Shown here: in pieces, positions 1 through 6,384 of the stretch
Position numbering within the stretch: the stretch's first letter is position 1
How the letters are laid out: each line of letters begins with the position of its first letter
Assembly: GCA_018623875.1 (NCBI GenBank)
Contig: JAAZUZ010000067.1
Location: 1-8,430, forward strand
Source: Synechococcus sp. HW_metabat.21
GTDB taxonomy: Bacteria > Cyanobacteriota > Cyanobacteriia > PCC-6307 > Cyanobiaceae
Direction: 5' to 3'
DNA length: 8,430 bases
The notes under the pieces: model-generated
The model's input: only the letters and a program-made list of their open reading frames with translations
Told to the model about the DNA's origin: nothing
Databases searched by the model: none
Position numbers and translations under genes: made by a program

Positions 1-410
1 ACCTGCAGGTTGGTGCCGTCCCGTCCCATCACCAGCACCTGGCTGCCGGGCCTAAGCGCTTGGCGGGGCTCCAAGTTCTCTGCCGACCAGCTTTGGCCGT
101 GCCAGAGCACCCGCCCTTGGTCGCTCCCAGCCTCAAAGCCACTGATCACTTCGGCGTACTGGGCCGCGTCGCTCTGGCGGATGCCCCGCTCCCGTTTGCG
201 CGCGGACCAGCGCTGCAGCAGCAGAAGCAGGGCGAGTGAGCCGGCGGCAAAGAGCAGCAGCTGCAGCCCCAGGTTCAGGGGCAACCAGGCGCAGAGCAGC
301 GAGACCAGCAGGGCGGCCAGGGCCGCGGCGAGCAAGCCGTCGAACTCCACCCCGAGCCACTCCAGGGCCAAGAGGGCGCAGGCAACAAGAAACCAGAGCA
401 GCGCAGTCAC
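1..410 (-). CDS. NfeD-like membrane protein, C-terminus beyond the window
   Basis: Reading the minus strand from a GTG at 410-408 gives an open frame of 136 residues that runs off the left edge. The first ~65 residues are strongly hydrophobic and form about three membrane segments (roughly 3-20, 25-43, 45-66). They are followed by a basic stretch (RWSARKRERG) and a soluble part whose visible end (GRVLWHGQSW, then PGSQVLVMGRDG) looks like the small OB-fold (beta-barrel) domain of NfeD proteins. NfeD-family proteins are membrane partners of stomatin/SPFH proteins and are thought to help organise or regulate their membrane assemblies. The divergent neighbour is exactly such an SPFH protein, which supports the call. 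GTG is chosen because the in-frame stop TAA at 461-459 leaves no ATG, GTG or TTG codon upstream of it. No good ribosome binding site is visible. Another short membrane protein with an OB domain cannot be excluded. Confidence 0.75.
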   Translation of the reverse strand, partial: MTALLWFLVACALLALEWLGVEFDGLLAAALAALLVSLLCAWLPLNLGLQLLLFAAGSLALLLLLQRWSARKRERGIRQSDAAQYAEVISGFEAGSDQGRVLWHGQSWSAENLEPRQALRPGSQVLVMGRDGTNLQ

Positions 411-422
411 GGGGTTGCGATC

Positions 423-448
423 AGGCAGCTGCTGCCTAGCTTGAAGCT
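423..448. promoter_or_regulatory. Two abutting perfect dyads in a divergent intergenic region
   Basis: Between the two divergent starts (410 and 467) lie two perfect inverted repeats with single-base centres, directly adjoining each other: AGGCAGC-t-GCTGCCT at 423-437 and AGCTT-g-AAGCT at 438-448. Single-base centres suit a dimeric DNA-binding protein better than an RNA hairpin. The position, 13 to 38 bases upstream of the NfeD start and 19 to 44 upstream of the SPFH start, would let one regulator control both genes. No convincing -35/-10 pair was found. The regulatory role is inference. Confidence 0.35.
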
Positions 449-466
449 GACTGAGCGATTAGGCCA

Positions 467-1378
467 ATGGAAGCGCTGTTTGGCTTGCCGGCCCTCGTGG
501 TGATGGCCTTTCTCGGGCTGAACACCGTCAAGGTCACCAGCGGCGGCCAGTCCCGGTTGGTGGAGCGGCTCGGCAAGTACGACCGGCAACTCCAGCCCGG
601 CCTCTCCCTCGTGCTTCCGGTGGTGGAGCGGGTGGTCAGCCATGAGTCGCTCAAGGAGCGGGTGCTCGACATTCCGCCTCAGCAGTGCATCACCCGCGAC
701 AACGTCGCCATTGAGGTGGATGCGGTCGTCTACTGGCAGCTGCTGGAGCACGAGCGGGCCTACTACTCCGTCGACAACCTGCAGGCGGCGATGGTCAATC
801 TGGTCTTGACCCAGATCCGCGCCGAGATGGGCAAGCTTGATCTTGACCAAACCTTCACCACCCGCCAGGAGGTGAATGAGGCGCTGCTGCGGGAATTGGA
901 TTCCGCCACCGACCCCTGGGGCGTGAAGGTCACCCGAGTGGAACTCCGCGACATCCAGCCCTCCCGCGGGGTCCAGCAGGCGATGGAGCAGCAGATGACC
1001 GCGGAGCGGGAGAAGCGCGCGGCGATCCTGCGCTCAGAGGGCGAAAAGGAGTCCCAGCTCAACGCGGCCCGGGGTCGCGCCGAAGCCCTCGTTCTCGATG
1101 CCAAGGCCAAGCAGGAAGCCTTGGTGTTGGAGGCGGAAGCCCAGGCCAAGCAGCAGGCTCTCTTGGCCCAGGCCCGCGCCGATGCCGCGAGCCGTCTGGC
1201 CGAGGCGATTCAGGAGAATCCCGAGGCGGCCGAGGCCATGCGCTTGTTGCTGGCTGGTGATTGGATGGCGATGGGCGAGCAGATGGCCCAGGCACCCGGC
1301 GGCAGCGTCTTGATGGTGGACCCCCAGAGCCCGGCGGCCTTGATCTCAGCGCTGAAGGGCTTCCAGCAGCAGGGTTAG
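467..1378 (+). CDS. SPFH/stomatin-like (QmcA/YbbK-type) membrane protein
   Basis: This 303-residue protein has a short hydrophobic N-terminal anchor (about 3-20), then an SPFH/band 7 domain (about 22-180). Family-typical stretches include RLVERLGKYDR, LQPGLSLVLPVVERV, DNVAIEVDAVVYWQ and GVKVTRVELRDIQPS. An Ala/Glu/Lys-rich coiled coil follows (about 175-245) with a small internal duplication (EALVLDAKAKQ, then EALVLEAEAQAKQ). Length and layout match the QmcA/YbbK branch of the stomatins. These proteins oligomerise on the inner membrane, organise membrane microdomains and modulate membrane proteases; the exact role here is unknown. The ATG at 467 is preceded only by a weak AGG. It is divergent from an NfeD-like gene, its usual functional partner. 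Its stop codon overlaps that of trmD on the other strand. Confidence 0.93.
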   Translation: MEALFGLPALVVMAFLGLNTVKVTSGGQSRLVERLGKYDRQLQPGLSLVLPVVERVVSHESLKERVLDIPPQQCITRDNVAIEVDAVVYWQLLEHERAYYSVDNLQAAMVNLVLTQIRAEMGKLDLDQTFTTRQEVNEALLRELDSATDPWGVKVTRVELRDIQPSRGVQQAMEQQMTAEREKRAAILRSEGEKESQLNAARGRAEALVLDAKAKQEALVLEAEAQAKQQALLAQARADAASRLAEAIQENPEAAEAMRLLLAGDWMAMGEQMAQAPGGSVLMVDPQSPAALISALKGFQQQG

Positions 1379-2070
1379 TTCTGCTGCTTCTCCTGCCAGC
1401 GGGCGTAGAGGTCCGGCCGGCGCTCGCGGGTGCGCTCCTCCTGCTGTTCAGCCCGCCAGCGGGCAATGGCGCCATGGTCGCCGCTGCGCAGGACATCCGG
1501 GACGCCCATGCCACGGAAGTCCGCGGGGCGGGTGTAGTGGGGATGCTCCAGGAGTAGCGCGCTGTGGCTCTCTTCCTCCAGGCAGGCCTGAGTGCCGACG
1601 GTGCCCGGCAGCAGGCGGACCACGCCGTTGATGATCGTCATCGCCGGCAGTTCGCCGCCGGTGAGCACGAAGTCGCCAATCGAGACCTCCTCATCGGCCA
1701 AGGAGCGAATGCGCTCATCGAATCCCTCGTAGTGACCGCAGAGGAAGACCAGTTGGTCATAGTCCGCCGCCCAGCGGCGCAGGTCCACCTGAGCCAGGGG
1801 TTGCCCCTGGGGTGACATCAACAGGGTGCGCCGGCGCGGTTGCACCGGAATCGATTCGAAGGCGGCAAAAACTGGCTCGGGCTTGAGCACCATGCCGGCA
1901 CCGCCGCCATAGGGCTCGTCGTCCACCTTGCGGTAGCGATCCGTGGCGAAATCTCGTGGGTTGTGAACGTGAAGTTCAGCGCGGCCGGCGGCAAACGCGC
2001 GGCCAATCACCCCAAGACCCTGCAGTGGCGCAAAGGCCTCCGGGGTCAGGCTGACCACATCGAGGCGCAT
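1375..2070 (-). CDS. trmD: tRNA (guanine(37)-N1)-methyltransferase
   Basis: TrmD transfers a methyl group from S-adenosylmethionine to N1 of guanine 37, next to the anticodon, in tRNAs reading CNN codons, which prevents +1 frameshifting. The 231-residue product is of family length and starts with the typical MRLDVVSLTPEAF. Conserved segments are DEPYGGGAGMV (51-61), the knotted SAM-binding segments CGHYEGFDERI (111-121) and SIGDFVLTGGE (130-140), PHYTRP (177-182) and VLRSGDHG (193-200), the last containing the catalytic-type aspartate region. The ATG lies 3 bases after the lyase stop codon, so translation is probably coupled. It is the last gene of an era-lyase-trmD unit. No terminator hairpin follows; the gene runs directly into the oppositely oriented SPFH gene. 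Confidence 0.97.
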   Translation of the reverse strand: MRLDVVSLTPEAFAPLQGLGVIGRAFAAGRAELHVHNPRDFATDRYRKVDDEPYGGGAGMVLKPEPVFAAFESIPVQPRRRTLLMSPQGQPLAQVDLRRWAADYDQLVFLCGHYEGFDERIRSLADEEVSIGDFVLTGGELPAMTIINGVVRLLPGTVGTQACLEEESHSALLLEHPHYTRPADFRGMGVPDVLRSGDHGAIARWRAEQQEERTRERRPDLYARWQEKQQN

Positions 2071-2073
2071 CGC

Positions 2074-2538
2074 TTAGGCGGCGGGCCGGCTGACCCGGCG
2101 GATCTCAGAGCTGAAGCTGGCGCGGCCGGGGGTGCCATCGGCGGGCTGCTCGATGGTGGAGCGCAGGCGCAGGTTGGGTTTGTTGAACCAGATCCGCTCA
2201 CGGATCTCGCTGTCGTCCTGCTCGAGGATCAACTCGAGGCTGCTGTCGGGCCAGAGGGTCCAGCGGCCCTGCTGCTCTCCAGCTTGGAACTGGCCATCGG
2301 CCTGGAACTGCAGTTGCTTCGGTGCTTGGTCCTTCGGCCCAACGCTCAGTCCACCGGGGTTGCCCTCGAGGTGGCGCACCACGAGTTCCCCGCGTTCGCT
2401 GCTGTGCCATTCGTCGCCCTCACCGCCCTCGCTGTCGTCGCCAAGGACAAAGCGGGATCGCAGGCACATCCACTCGCCTTCGCAGAGCTGCAGGAAGGCT
2501 TCGATCGAGTCCGGGGGAAAGGAGGCGGTGTCGCTCAT
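2074..2538 (-). CDS. CpcS/CpeS-family phycobiliprotein lyase
   Basis: CpcS/CpeS lyases carry linear tetrapyrroles and attach them to cysteines of phycobiliproteins in the antenna complex. The 154-residue product shows the family hallmarks: an N-terminal IEAFLQLCEGEWMCLRSRF (the position where relatives have a GxWxSxR motif), a central tract of alternating strands, and the near-diagnostic C-terminal block RIWFNKPNLRLRSTI (about 116-130) followed by ASFSSEIRRV. It is slightly shorter than the usual ~170-200 residues. Which pigment and subunit it serves cannot be read from the sequence. It may be a divergent family member with a pigment-handling role other than the classical Cys-84 attachment. 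The gene sits 12 bases after era and 3 before trmD, away from any phycobilisome gene in this window. A GAGA tract just after the era stop may be its ribosome binding site. Confidence 0.85.
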   Translation of the reverse strand: MSDTASFPPDSIEAFLQLCEGEWMCLRSRFVLGDDSEGGEGDEWHSSERGELVVRHLEGNPGGLSVGPKDQAPKQLQFQADGQFQAGEQQGRWTLWPDSSLELILEQDDSEIRERIWFNKPNLRLRSTIEQPADGTPGRASFSSEIRRVSRPAA

Positions 2539-2550
2539 CGGGGGATTCTC

Positions 2551-3534
2551 TCAGCTGTCGCCGCGGTACCCGAGTTCCGCGAGCCGCGAGGAGCTGCGGC
2601 GCCAGTTGGGAACGACTTTGACGAAGAGCTCCAGGTAGACCGGTCCGGAGATCAGCTTCTGCATCTGCTGGCGGGCCCCCGTGCCGATCTGGCGCAGCAT
2701 CCGGCCGCCCTTGCCGATCAGGATTCCCTTCTGACTGGTGCGCTCCACGAACACGGTGGCCAGGACCGCGGTGCGCTCTTTGTCATCGACGACCCGCTCG
2801 ATTTGCACGGCGACCGAGTGGGGAATCTCTTCGCGGGTGTGCTGCAGGACCTGCTCGCGAATCAGCTCCGCCAGCAGCAGCTGCTCGGGTTGGTCGCTCA
2901 CCGCATCGGGGGGGTAGAGGTGCGGTCCTTCCGGTAGCTCAGCCGCCAGGGCATTGACGAGCGCCTCGGTGCCATCGCCATTCAGGGCGCTGACGGGGTG
3001 GAGGGGCCAACCGGGCACGAGTTCGCGGTAGCTGGCCTCCAGCTCAGCGGCCTGGGTGGGATCCACGAGATCGCATTTGTTCAAGGCGACCTGGACGGGC
3101 ACCTTGGTGCGCTCGAGCAGCTCGACGATGAAGCCATCTCCTCGGCCGGCGGCTTGGCTGCCATCCACCAGCAGCAGCACCTGATCGACTTCACCGATGG
3201 CGCCACGGGCGGTCTGCACGAGCCGCTCCCCCAGCAGGTGGTGGGGCTTATGGATCCCGGGAGTGTCCACGAGCACCAGCTGGGCCGTGGGCGTAGTGAG
3301 GATGGCCCGCAGCCGGTTGCGGGTGGTTTGGGCCACCGGGGAGGTGATCGCCACCTTCTCGCCGACCAACTGATTCATCAGGGTGGACTTGCCCACGTTG
3401 GGCCGTCCCACCAGGGCGACGAATCCTGAACGAAAGCCTTCGGGGCTCTGCCCCAGGGTGAAGCCACCGGCAACGGCCTCGGCCGGCAGATCGCTGAGAT
3501 CTGGGAAAGGCGGCAGCTGGTCGTGTGACTCCAT
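2551..3534 (-). CDS. era: GTPase Era, ribosome assembly factor
   Basis: Era is a GTPase that binds the 3' end of 16S rRNA and assists maturation of the small ribosomal subunit. Counting from ATG 3534 the 327-residue product has G1 GRPNVGKS (43-50), the switch I region ITSPVAQTTRNR, G3 DTPG (90-93), G4 NKCD (152-155), G5 VSAL (181-184), and a C-terminal KH RNA-binding domain with GKGG (274-277). About 28 residues precede the position where the E. coli protein begins its GTPase core; they are acidic and proline-containing, with no clear motif. ATG 3534 is preferred because AAGGTGAG lies a few bases upstream as a good ribosome binding site. An in-frame TTG at 3555 would overlap that site. First gene of an era-lyase-trmD unit; divergent from the gene at 3564. 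Confidence 0.96.
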   Translation of the reverse strand: MESHDQLPPFPDLSDLPAEAVAGGFTLGQSPEGFRSGFVALVGRPNVGKSTLMNQLVGEKVAITSPVAQTTRNRLRAILTTPTAQLVLVDTPGIHKPHHLLGERLVQTARGAIGEVDQVLLLVDGSQAAGRGDGFIVELLERTKVPVQVALNKCDLVDPTQAAELEASYRELVPGWPLHPVSALNGDGTEALVNALAAELPEGPHLYPPDAVSDQPEQLLLAELIREQVLQHTREEIPHSVAVQIERVVDDKERTAVLATVFVERTSQKGILIGKGGRMLRQIGTGARQQMQKLISGPVYLELFVKVVPNWRRSSSRLAELGYRGDS

Positions 3535-3571
3535 AGCCTCACCTTGGCAGTTCAACCTCCCCCATGACTGA
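3527..3571. promoter_or_regulatory. 29-base divergent gap between era and the 175-residue gene
   Basis: Only 29 bases (3535-3563) separate the two start codons. The minus strand carries the era ribosome binding site AAGGTGAG here. The plus-strand gene has no recognisable ribosome binding site (the bases before its ATG are CCTCCCCC). A TTGGCA at 3544-3549 resembles a -35 element, but no -10 lies at a suitable distance. Promoters for both genes must therefore overlap each other or lie inside the opposite coding region, and the plus-strand transcript may be leaderless. This is inference from spacing. Confidence 0.3.
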
Positions 3572-4091
3572 AGCCGCCCCGCTGGAGCCCACGTTTCAAC
3601 AGGCGATGGAGATCACGGCCCAGTGGCTGGCGCTCTGGGAAAACGGTGAACTCAGCGATGAGGTCATCGGTGATCGCATCTCTGAGTTGGTGGCCAGCCG
3701 TGATGGCGCCCGGGGTTTCTTTGTCGTCTCCCTAGCGGGGGATTGTCCGTTGATGGATCGCCTGCCGGATCCAGTCGTCTTTGCCCTGCGCCAGGCCGGC
3801 GACGGGGTGGTGGACCTCAGTGCCCGCAACCTCGCCATGAGCACCGCGATGGCGCTGCACCACGAGCGCAATGCCGATGCAGTGCAGCAGGCGGGATCGG
3901 AGCGGGTCCAATCCCGCTGCACCGAACTCCTGCGGGTCCTGGAGCCGGAAGCGGTGAAAGGGCGACTGGAAACCCTGCTGGATGCCACCGAGGGCCGCGG
4001 CGCAGACGTGGCCTTCTTGAAACGCTGGGGCTATGACGTCGGTCAGACCGCAGCGATTGCCGAGGCGGTGTTGGCTGTGGCCGAAGGCTGA
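3564..4091 (+). CDS. Conserved-looking hypothetical protein, 175 aa
   Basis: I do not recognise a named family. The protein is soluble, with no signal peptide or membrane segment. It is mostly helical by composition: FQQAMEITAQWLALWENGEL near the N-terminus, a loop with two acidic clusters, GFFVVSLAGDCPLMDRLPDP (51-70) as the likeliest strand-rich core, then helices to the end. It contains two cysteines (61 and 119) and a HHER at 99-102 that do not form an obvious metal site. Codon use and G+C look like the neighbours, and the reading frame is clean with a strong terminator after it, so it is very likely a real gene. It is transcribed away from era; shared control with ribosome assembly is possible but unproven. 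Confidence 0.8.
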   Translation: MTEAAPLEPTFQQAMEITAQWLALWENGELSDEVIGDRISELVASRDGARGFFVVSLAGDCPLMDRLPDPVVFALRQAGDGVVDLSARNLAMSTAMALHHERNADAVQQAGSERVQSRCTELLRVLEPEAVKGRLETLLDATEGRGADVAFLKRWGYDVGQTAAIAEAVLAVAEG

Positions 4092-4112
4092 GGTTCGTCG
4101 CAAGCGGCCAAC

Positions 4113-4140
4113 AAAAAAGCGCCCCGTGAGGGGCGCTTTG
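4113..4140. terminator. Bidirectional intrinsic terminator
   Basis: GCGCCCC (4119-4125), loop GTGA, GGGGCGC (4130-4136) form a perfect 7-pair G+C stem. It is flanked by six A (4113-4118) and by TTTGCTTT, so each strand reads stem plus T-tract, stronger on the minus strand. It lies between the stop of the 175-residue gene and the stop of the oppositely oriented Bax inhibitor-1 gene, and so should end transcription from both sides. Confidence 0.9.
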
Positions 4141-4161
4141 CTTTGGAAGGGGTGACCTGGA

Positions 4162-4896
4162 TCAGTCGCGTCGACCACCACCGTTGAGGGCGATCACCAG
4201 GCGCAGGATGAAGATGAAGAGGTTGATGTAGGTCAGGTACATGCTCAGCGCACCGGCCAGGTACTGGTCGTCGCTGTAGGTGCGGGGCATCGTGTAGAAG
4301 TCCACGAAGGCGGCCCCCACGAAGATCACGGTGCCGAAGCCGGCGATCAGCAGCTCGAAGCCGCCCGTGCCGAAGCCGGGCACGAAGATGCCGCCGATGA
4401 TCTGGACGACCATGGCGATCACCAGGCCGAGGATGCCCAGGCCGACCACGCCGCTGAGGGCCTGACCGACGCTGTCACTCATGCGACGGCCCATGACGGA
4501 GGCCGCCACGAAGGTGACGCCAGTGGCCAGGGCGGCGGTGCCGATGGCGCCGATGCCGGCTGTGCCGATGGCCAGGGCCACGATCCCGCTCAAGGTGAAG
4601 CCGGTGATCAGGCTGTAGGCCGCCATCAGCGGCAGGGCGGTGCTGTTGTTCGCCTTCAGGGCCACGTTCTGGGCCACGAAGAAGAGGATGAAGTTGCCGA
4701 TCAGGGCCACCCAGAAGAGGGGCATGAACCCGGCGGGGTTGCTGGCCAAGAGGGCCAGGCCACCCATGACGCCACCGGCGGTGAGCACCATGCCGCCGCC
4801 CACGTAGGGCAGCGCCTTATTCACCACGTTGGGCCCCACGAGGGCGCTCGATTGCGCCTCGCGGATGGCCTCCTGGAAATTGCTGCTGGCCGGCAT
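4162..4896 (-). CDS. Bax inhibitor-1/YccA family membrane protein
   Basis: This 244-residue protein (from ATG 4896) has seven hydrophobic segments (about 30-52, 58-80, 88-112, 115-135, 148-173, 180-199, 213-237). That is the standard layout of Bax inhibitor-1/YccA proteins, which act as pH-sensitive calcium leak channels or, in the YccA case, as modulators of the FtsH membrane protease. Family landmarks are SLITGFTLSGI, FVAASVMGRRM and the C-terminal FVDFYTMPRTYSDDQYLAGALSMYLTYINLF. The first aspartate of the di-aspartyl sensor is present (D199); the second position is threonine (T222). ATG 4896 gives MPASSNFQEAIREAQ, a typical start. An in-frame ATG at 4920 would add eight residues, and neither start has a clear ribosome binding site. 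Downstream of phoH, possibly on the same transcript, with the shared terminator beyond its stop. Confidence 0.88.
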   Translation of the reverse strand: MPASSNFQEAIREAQSSALVGPNVVNKALPYVGGGMVLTAGGVMGGLALLASNPAGFMPLFWVALIGNFILFFVAQNVALKANNSTALPLMAAYSLITGFTLSGIVALAIGTAGIGAIGTAALATGVTFVAASVMGRRMSDSVGQALSGVVGLGILGLVIAMVVQIIGGIFVPGFGTGGFELLIAGFGTVIFVGAAFVDFYTMPRTYSDDQYLAGALSMYLTYINLFIFILRLVIALNGGGRRD

Positions 4897-4971
4897 GGCA
4901 CAGAGAATGACTCGCTTCATCCTGCCAGCGATCTCTGGGTTGTGTGCCTTTTGGGAGTGTGGATCCCCCGA

Positions 4972-5955
4972 CTAACGCCGGGCCTTCGCCGCGTCCCGGG
5001 CTGCGTAAGCGGTGACCAGCCGTTGCACGAGGGGATGGCGCACCACGTCAGCGGCACTCAGCCGGCAGACCGCGATGCCCTCGACCCCGTCCAGCACCTG
5101 TGCGGCTTCGATTAACCCGCTCAGTTGACCCTGGGGCAAATCGATCTGAGTGGGGTCCCCGGTCACGACCATCTTTGAGCCCTCCCCCAGGCGGGTCAGC
5201 ACCATTCGCATCTGGGCTGGGGTGGTGTTCTGGGCCTCATCCAGGATCACGAAGGCCTCCGCCAGGGTGCGCCCGCGCATGTAGGCCAGTGGCGCCACCT
5301 CGATCACGTTCTTCTCGATTAGGGCTGCCGTGCGCTCCTGTCCAAGCAGGGTGTGCAGCGCGTCGTAGAGGGGACGTAGGTAGGGGTCGACCTTCTGTTG
5401 AAGATCCCCCGGCAGAAAGCCCAGGCGCTCGCCGGCTTCCACGGCGGGGCGGGTCAGGATCAGACGCTCGACTTTGCGTTCCTGCAGCGCGCGCACCGCT
5501 TGAACGGCCGCCAGGAAAGTCTTACCCGTGCCGGCGGGCCCCAGGGCAAAGGTGAGGTCGTGGCGCTCGATCGCCTCGACGTAGGTCTTTTGTTTAAGGG
5601 TGCGGGGACGCAGCAGCTTGCCGTTCTGGCTGCGGGCCAGAACCTGTTTTCCCAGTTGTTGGTGTTCCTCGCCTCGGCCCGTATCCAGGGCGGAGAGGGC
5701 GGTCTGCACATCCACCTGAGTGACGCTTTGCCCCTCTTGCCAGAGGGGACGCAGCAGCTCCACCAGGCCGGCGGCGCGTTCCAACTGGGTGGGTCGCCCC
5801 CGCAGTTGCAGCGAAAGACCCCGCAACACCAGCGAAGCACCAGTCAGGGCTTCAAGGCGATGCAGGGTCGATTCAGCCTCTCCGGCCAGGGCCAAGGCGG
5901 CGTCCTGGTCGGGAAGGTCAATGGTGAAGGCCGTGAGGCTTTCAGCCCCGGGCAT
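4972..5955 (-). CDS. phoH: PhoH-like ATPase (PhoH/PhoL family)
   Basis: The 327-residue product has an N-terminal ~100-residue domain with the small-fold pattern typical of this family (LEALTGASLVLRGLSLQLRG), then a P-loop NTPase domain. Walker A is GPAGTGKT (139-146), Walker B is VILDEAQN (236-243), TGDPTQIDLP follows (265-274), and the closing motif is DVVRHPLVQ (303-311). PhoH-like proteins are superfamily-1-type ATPases linked to RNA metabolism and ribosome work, often near ybeY and era; some are induced by phosphate starvation, but no Pho-box-like site is visible here. The ATG follows the rpsP stop by 11 bases. The TGAGG that includes the rpsP stop codon can serve as ribosome binding site, implying coupled translation. 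The domain content and length match chromosomal rather than short phage copies. Confidence 0.95.
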   Translation of the reverse strand: MPGAESLTAFTIDLPDQDAALALAGEAESTLHRLEALTGASLVLRGLSLQLRGRPTQLERAAGLVELLRPLWQEGQSVTQVDVQTALSALDTGRGEEHQQLGKQVLARSQNGKLLRPRTLKQKTYVEAIERHDLTFALGPAGTGKTFLAAVQAVRALQERKVERLILTRPAVEAGERLGFLPGDLQQKVDPYLRPLYDALHTLLGQERTAALIEKNVIEVAPLAYMRGRTLAEAFVILDEAQNTTPAQMRMVLTRLGEGSKMVVTGDPTQIDLPQGQLSGLIEAAQVLDGVEGIAVCRLSAADVVRHPLVQRLVTAYAARDAAKARR

Positions 5956-5966
5956 GGGGGAATGCC

Positions 5967-6356
5967 TCAGGCTTCGGTGGCTTCTTCAGCGGGGGCTTCT
6001 GCAGCAGCAGCGGCCTCAGCAGCCTTGGCTTCTGCAGCTTCCTTGGCGGCCTGCTTGGCAGCAGCTTCACGGATGGCGGCTTGCTTCTTCTGGCCGACGA
6101 CCACGGAGGGGCGCACTTTCTTCTCGATCAGACCACCGCGCTCGAGCAGGGTTTGAACGACCTCGGTGGGCTGGGCGCCTTGGGCGAGACGGGCACGGAT
6201 GGCCTCGGTGTCGAGACGGGTCTCCTTGGTGCGGGGGTTGTAGAAGCCCAGCTCCTCGAGAGGACGACCGTCGCGGCGTGAGGTGCTGTTGCAGGCCACC
6301 AGGCGGAAGCTCGCTTCCCGCTTCTTACCGAACCGCTTCAGGCGGAGCTTGATCAT
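5967..6356 (-). CDS. rpsP: 30S ribosomal protein S16 with long Ala/Glu/Lys-rich tail
   Basis: S16 stabilises the 5' domain of the small ribosomal subunit during assembly. Residues 1-80 are a complete S16 core: MIKLRLKRFGKKREASFRLV, then RRDGRPLEELGFYNP, and QGAQPTEVVQTLLERGGL. Residues from about 85 to 129 are an extension of KQAAIREAAAKQAAKEAAEAK type ending in an acidic EAPAEEATEA. It is helical by composition and absent from the ~80-residue S16 of E. coli. The ATG is supported by AAGG a few bases upstream. It lies downstream of ffh and just before phoH. Confidence 0.97.
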   Translation of the reverse strand: MIKLRLKRFGKKREASFRLVACNSTSRRDGRPLEELGFYNPRTKETRLDTEAIRARLAQGAQPTEVVQTLLERGGLIEKKVRPSVVVGQKKQAAIREAAAKQAAKEAAEAKAAEAAAAAEAPAEEATEA

Positions 6357-6384
6357 TGTGGCCTTGCCTTACTGACTGGATAAA

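Noticed and set aside
10..444. Plus-strand frame opposite the NfeD-like gene
   Set aside because: Ser/Arg-rich with no domain; the minus-strand frame has clear membrane segments and a fitting neighbour.
1794..1810. Perfect hairpin CCAGGGG-TTG-CCCCTGG
   Set aside because: It lies inside trmD and encodes conserved residues (SPQGQPLAQ) with no T-tract, so it is most simply explained by coding constraint.
1840..2937. Plus-strand open frame of 365 codons opposite trmD, the lyase and era
   Set aside because: It covers three well-supported minus-strand genes, has no recognisable domain, and long antisense frames are common at this G+C content.
3535..3555. TTG start for era at 3555, adding seven residues
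   Set aside because: The ATG at 3534 has a good ribosome binding site, which the longer form would place inside the coding region.
4921..4971. Possible terminator between phoH and the Bax inhibitor-1 gene
   Set aside because: Only a short GGG/CCC stem with a long loop and no T-tract on the transcribed strand.
5975..6060. Repetitive GCAGCAG-like tract as a microsatellite or repeat element
   Set aside because: It is the alanine-rich coding tail of rpsP in frame, not an independent repeat.
5398..6156. Plus-strand open frame of 252 codons opposite phoH and rpsP
   Set aside because: Antisense shadow; its Ala-rich end is just the reverse of the rpsP tail.
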